Positions 61,421 to 64,000 of a DNA stretch of 64,000 bases are shown in pieces. A program made the position numbers and the translations under genes. Origin of the DNA: Saccharum officinarum (lineage: Eukaryota > Streptophyta > Magnoliopsida > Poales > Poaceae); the NCBI GenBank assembly GCA_020631735.1, contig CM036197.1, positions 44,067,880 through 44,131,879 of the forward strand, given 5' to 3'. The notes under the pieces were generated by a model. It did no database searches. It worked only from the letters and a program-made list of their open reading frames with translations, and was not told the DNA's origin. Positions within the stretch are counted from its first letter, which is position 1. The number at the start of each line of letters is the position of its first letter.

Positions 61421-64000
61421 TTACAAATTTAGTAAAGATTGGATGGCCGATATCGCACGCAGGCGAATCTGATCGGCTTCCTTTATCTCTTTGATATCTT
61501 CATCGGCAGCACCCTTCACTGGTTTAAGTTTTTTCTTTATTGCTAGGGCTTTGCGAGGTTGGATGTCTCTTTCTTGCTGAAGAGCCTTGATAGCATCGGG
61601 TAACTGGCTTTCTTCCTACCTAGCATGAGTTAGAGTTGCCTCGACTTCTTTCAGTTCAGCCAGTAGAGTCATTCTCTTTGCCGATAAGTCCAAGATTTTC
61701 TACTTAAGTTCGGCACCCGAAGTCTGCAAACTGCCGATGTTCTTGTGCTTCTCATCGGTGGTCTGTTTCAATTGTAGCATCTCTTCTTTAAGCTGAGCCT
61801 AAGCGGCTCTATCGGCAATGCGTTGAGCAGCCCTCTGATATTGGAGTTGTCGGCTTTCTAAGTGGGCTGCTAGGAAGAGTGCCTCTTCGATGTTGGCAGG
61901 GACCTGGCCACAGATTATTTTGAAGATTGCTTTTGCAGGGTTCGAATCATCTACCAACTGGGCGGTATCTTGCTGCAGCAAGTTCAGTAGAGCCTCCAGC
62001 TTGGACTTGACTTCTGCCGATATTGCTCCCAGTGCAACTGAAGAGCTTGCCTCCTCTCCGTCATCGTTAGAAACATCAATGGCAAAGGAGAATAGACTGT
62101 CTAGAGAGTATTGTTCCTGAAAGAAGGAAAGGGGTCAGTTGAGGACAAGTATGAATATTATAAATCGGCTAGGTCAGTCGGCTTACTTGCTTTAAGGTAA
62201 TTTCTTGTCTTTGACTAGAGGAAGCAACCTGGAGTATGCCATGTGAAGGATCGGCTGAGCCTGCCCATGGGATATCTTCAGCTTCAGGATTAACTGGTGC
62301 TAAGTTTGATGGCAATTCCTCCGTGGTCTCATCAATAGTTGGTCCTTGGGATATGACGGCCGATGATGTGCCCTGTGCAGGAGGATCGACTGCTTGCTTA
62401 GTTGCATCGACCGATTCTGGTTGGCTCAGAGGTGCTGCATCAGATGTTGGGATCGGTACAGACTTCTGCCGTTTTGGCTGTACCTCAGTATCTGTTGAAG
62501 CTTTGCGCTTTGTTTGGGCCTCAGCAACGGTTGGCTGGGGGGCATCGGTACTTGTTGGTTGTGAAGGTTAGACATCTAGTACACTTGCCGAAGTACCCGT
62601 TTGTTACTACAAAAACGGGTGTAAGATATGATTTTTAACAGATTAAATGTAAAGTTGAAGGATTACATCTGAAGGTTTATCAGAGATGGTAGTGCTTGAT
62701 GCCAAAGGAGTTGTCGATAATGATCCAGTAGTAGTTCTTACATCCTAAAAATTAGTGTTAGTACAGTCAGAGATCGGCATGAGTTGGAATAAACATGGTT
62801 GTTACCTTGAACGCTTTTATCAGGGTCGCAGCGGCAGTCGATGGAGTGGCTCTAGCCTTAGCCAGTTTTGGCTTGCTAGTGATTTTCTTGGCACAGGTTT
62901 TTTGATGAGTCAGAGTACCCAGGGTAGGGGCATTGTAGCCGATCGGTGATATCGGGGATATGGGTCGAAGGTCAAAGGGTCTCCCACTCCTGCTCATGGA
63001 TGGTGCTGGGTCATCGACCTGTCACAAGAAAATTAGTTGCCGATGAAATTAAAAGTGAAGAAAAAAAACTAGTGTTAAAAGAAACTTACTGCGTCATCAG
63101 GTATAATATGCTCAGAGTCGATCAGATGCCGATATGTATGAACAGATGCTGCAAATAATTGTTCCTTCCACTCTTGCCACCATAACTTATATGATTCAGT
63201 GATGAAAGAGACTGGCACCTAGGTGGATAGATCAATATCTATAGTATTGACATCAGGGGAGAGTCGCACTACCTTGCTCCAGTCTGATCCGCTGGTGATT
63301 GTTTCTCCCGGCTTAATCACATCGGCAAAGTAAAGTTTAATTGGCAGCTGTCCAAAGGCCAATTGACGTGATACTGCTGATGGATTGTAGAATTCATAGG
63401 TGATGTTGGTGTTCTTCCCACTGCCAAATGTATTCACTGGGATTACCCGGGGAGTAATGATGTCCATCATAAGTTAATCATCCTTGTTCAAGGCATCATC
63501 GGCGAAATTGAAGACAAGGAGGAATCTAGCTTCTTCATCTATATAGGGCATCCAGGCCCGATGATCATGGGAGAGACCGTTGTAAAAGCTTTGGAAAAAT
63601 CGGCCGATCTGATCTTCGTTGGCCTCTGTCCCAGGAAGAACTATTATGGCTTCACCAAAATTAAGGGGTGGGTGTGTTACCGATTCTTCATCTCCAAGTT
63701 CATACGGCGATATCTCGCGGGAATTGCTGAGCAAAGAAATCCCATTGCAAGCGTTTATGCATGTGGGCATTCAGCCACATGTTAATGAACCACCATGGGC
63801 CTCCTAAGTTGCCGATGGGTTCACCAAGAAAAAGCTTCTGAGACACTTGATGTAAGAGGTGATAAGTGGAACTCAGGAGATATCAGCCAAGAGGGAACCT
63901 TACACCATTGGGAGATAAGCATTGGTTGGCCCTACCGATCGACCATAGAAAATGAATTTTTCTAACCACATGTTTAGGAATGTGGCGTGTTCCCTCTGAC
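61421..64000 (-). pseudogene. Antisense accessory gene of Tat-2: plant mobile domain (PMD, aminotransferase-like) plus coiled coil, with introns
   Basis: This minus-strand gene runs from beyond the right edge to a TAA at 61421-61423, converging with pol (86-bp gap). Near the right edge it reads HATFLNMWLEKFIFYGRS, then GGPWWFINMWLNAHMHKRLQ and RFFQSFYNGLSHDHRAWMPY, typical of plant mobile domain proteins. WWQEWKEQLFAASVHTYRHL follows. A Pro/Ser-rich linker and a C-terminal coiled coil (61960-61430; AHLESRQLQYQRAAQRIADR, LLAELKEVEATL) end it. Four clean GT-AG introns are visible: 63089-63019 (GTAAGT donor), 62805-62745, 62666-62607 and 62186-62117. Exons join in frame across the last. Stops are mainly TAG at expected Gln (for example 61799, near 61702 and 61619). 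Function unknown. Confidence 0.75.

Larger units (their letters stand above)
55745..64000 (+). mobile_element. Second Tat-lineage Ty3/Gypsy element (Tat-2), 5' truncated and extending past the window
   Basis: Plus-strand gag, protease, RT, RNase H, archaeal-type RNase H and an integrase tail are followed by a minus-strand accessory gene. This is the same architecture as Tat-1 but a different family. No LTR or primer-binding site is seen at its left side; it abuts the LTR fragment ending at 55744. The integrase catalytic core is missing. The hexamer ATCGGC/GCCGAT recurs at very high density on both strands throughout. Confidence 0.85.

Noticed and set aside
62236..62571. 111-codon plus-strand frame in Tat-2
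   Set aside because: It is the shadow of a minus-strand exon of the antisense gene; introns and domain content support the minus strand.

Overview
This window looks like intergenic heterochromatin from a grass, most likely a panicoid of the sugarcane/Miscanthus/sorghum type (inferred from the retrotransposon families). I found no ordinary host gene. Nearly all of the 64 kb is nested transposable elements, most of them decayed, and there is one 100-N assembly gap at 53417-53516. The only long undamaged reading frame is a Copia pol at 46863-49985.

Layout. 1-1220: C-terminal remnant of a CACTA (En/Spm) TNPD transposase. 1221-13386: a complete 12.2-kb Ty3/Gypsy element of the Tat lineage on the minus strand. 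It has 582-bp LTRs, gag, protease, RT, two RNase H domains and integrase, an ~82-bp tandem array, and an accessory gene on the opposite strand that contains introns. 13387-13568: a SINE-like scrap. 13569-16857 and 18886-21964: two solo LTRs of one Gypsy family in opposite orientation. Between them lie the 5' end of a CACTA element and a captured-gene-like remnant. 18829-23330: a ~502-bp tandem repeat split by the second solo LTR.

23369-42365: a second CACTA element with matching 12-bp ends. It encodes an RNase-H1/viroplasmin-like fragment and an En/Spm (Transposase_24) to Ulp1/C48-like protein. A 12.7-kb Tekay/Del-type chromovirus (25495-38158) is inserted in one of its exons, and removing that insert restores the frame exactly. 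The chromovirus carries, upstream of gag, a gene whose first ~21 residues copy the histone H3 tail. 42400-53416: a SIRE/Maximus-like Copia element with ~2.25-kb LTRs that contain a dense array of GCGTCCGGT sites. 53517-55744: the 3' part of another Gypsy LTR. 55745-64000: a second Tat-lineage element on the plus strand, with its integrase core deleted and a different intron-containing antisense gene (plant mobile domain plus coiled coil) running off the right edge.

The strongest leads are four. First, the histone-H3-tail mimic in a chromodomain retrotransposon. Second, two unrelated antisense accessory genes with spliceosomal introns in two Tat elements. Third, a different short CpG-containing word saturating each Tat element (CGAAG/CTTCG in one, ATCGGC/GCCGAT in the other), which recalls the sequence-specific anti-silencing systems known from VANDAL transposons. 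Fourth, premature stops that are overwhelmingly TAG where CAG is expected, the expected scar of CHG methylation. All counts were made by eye.
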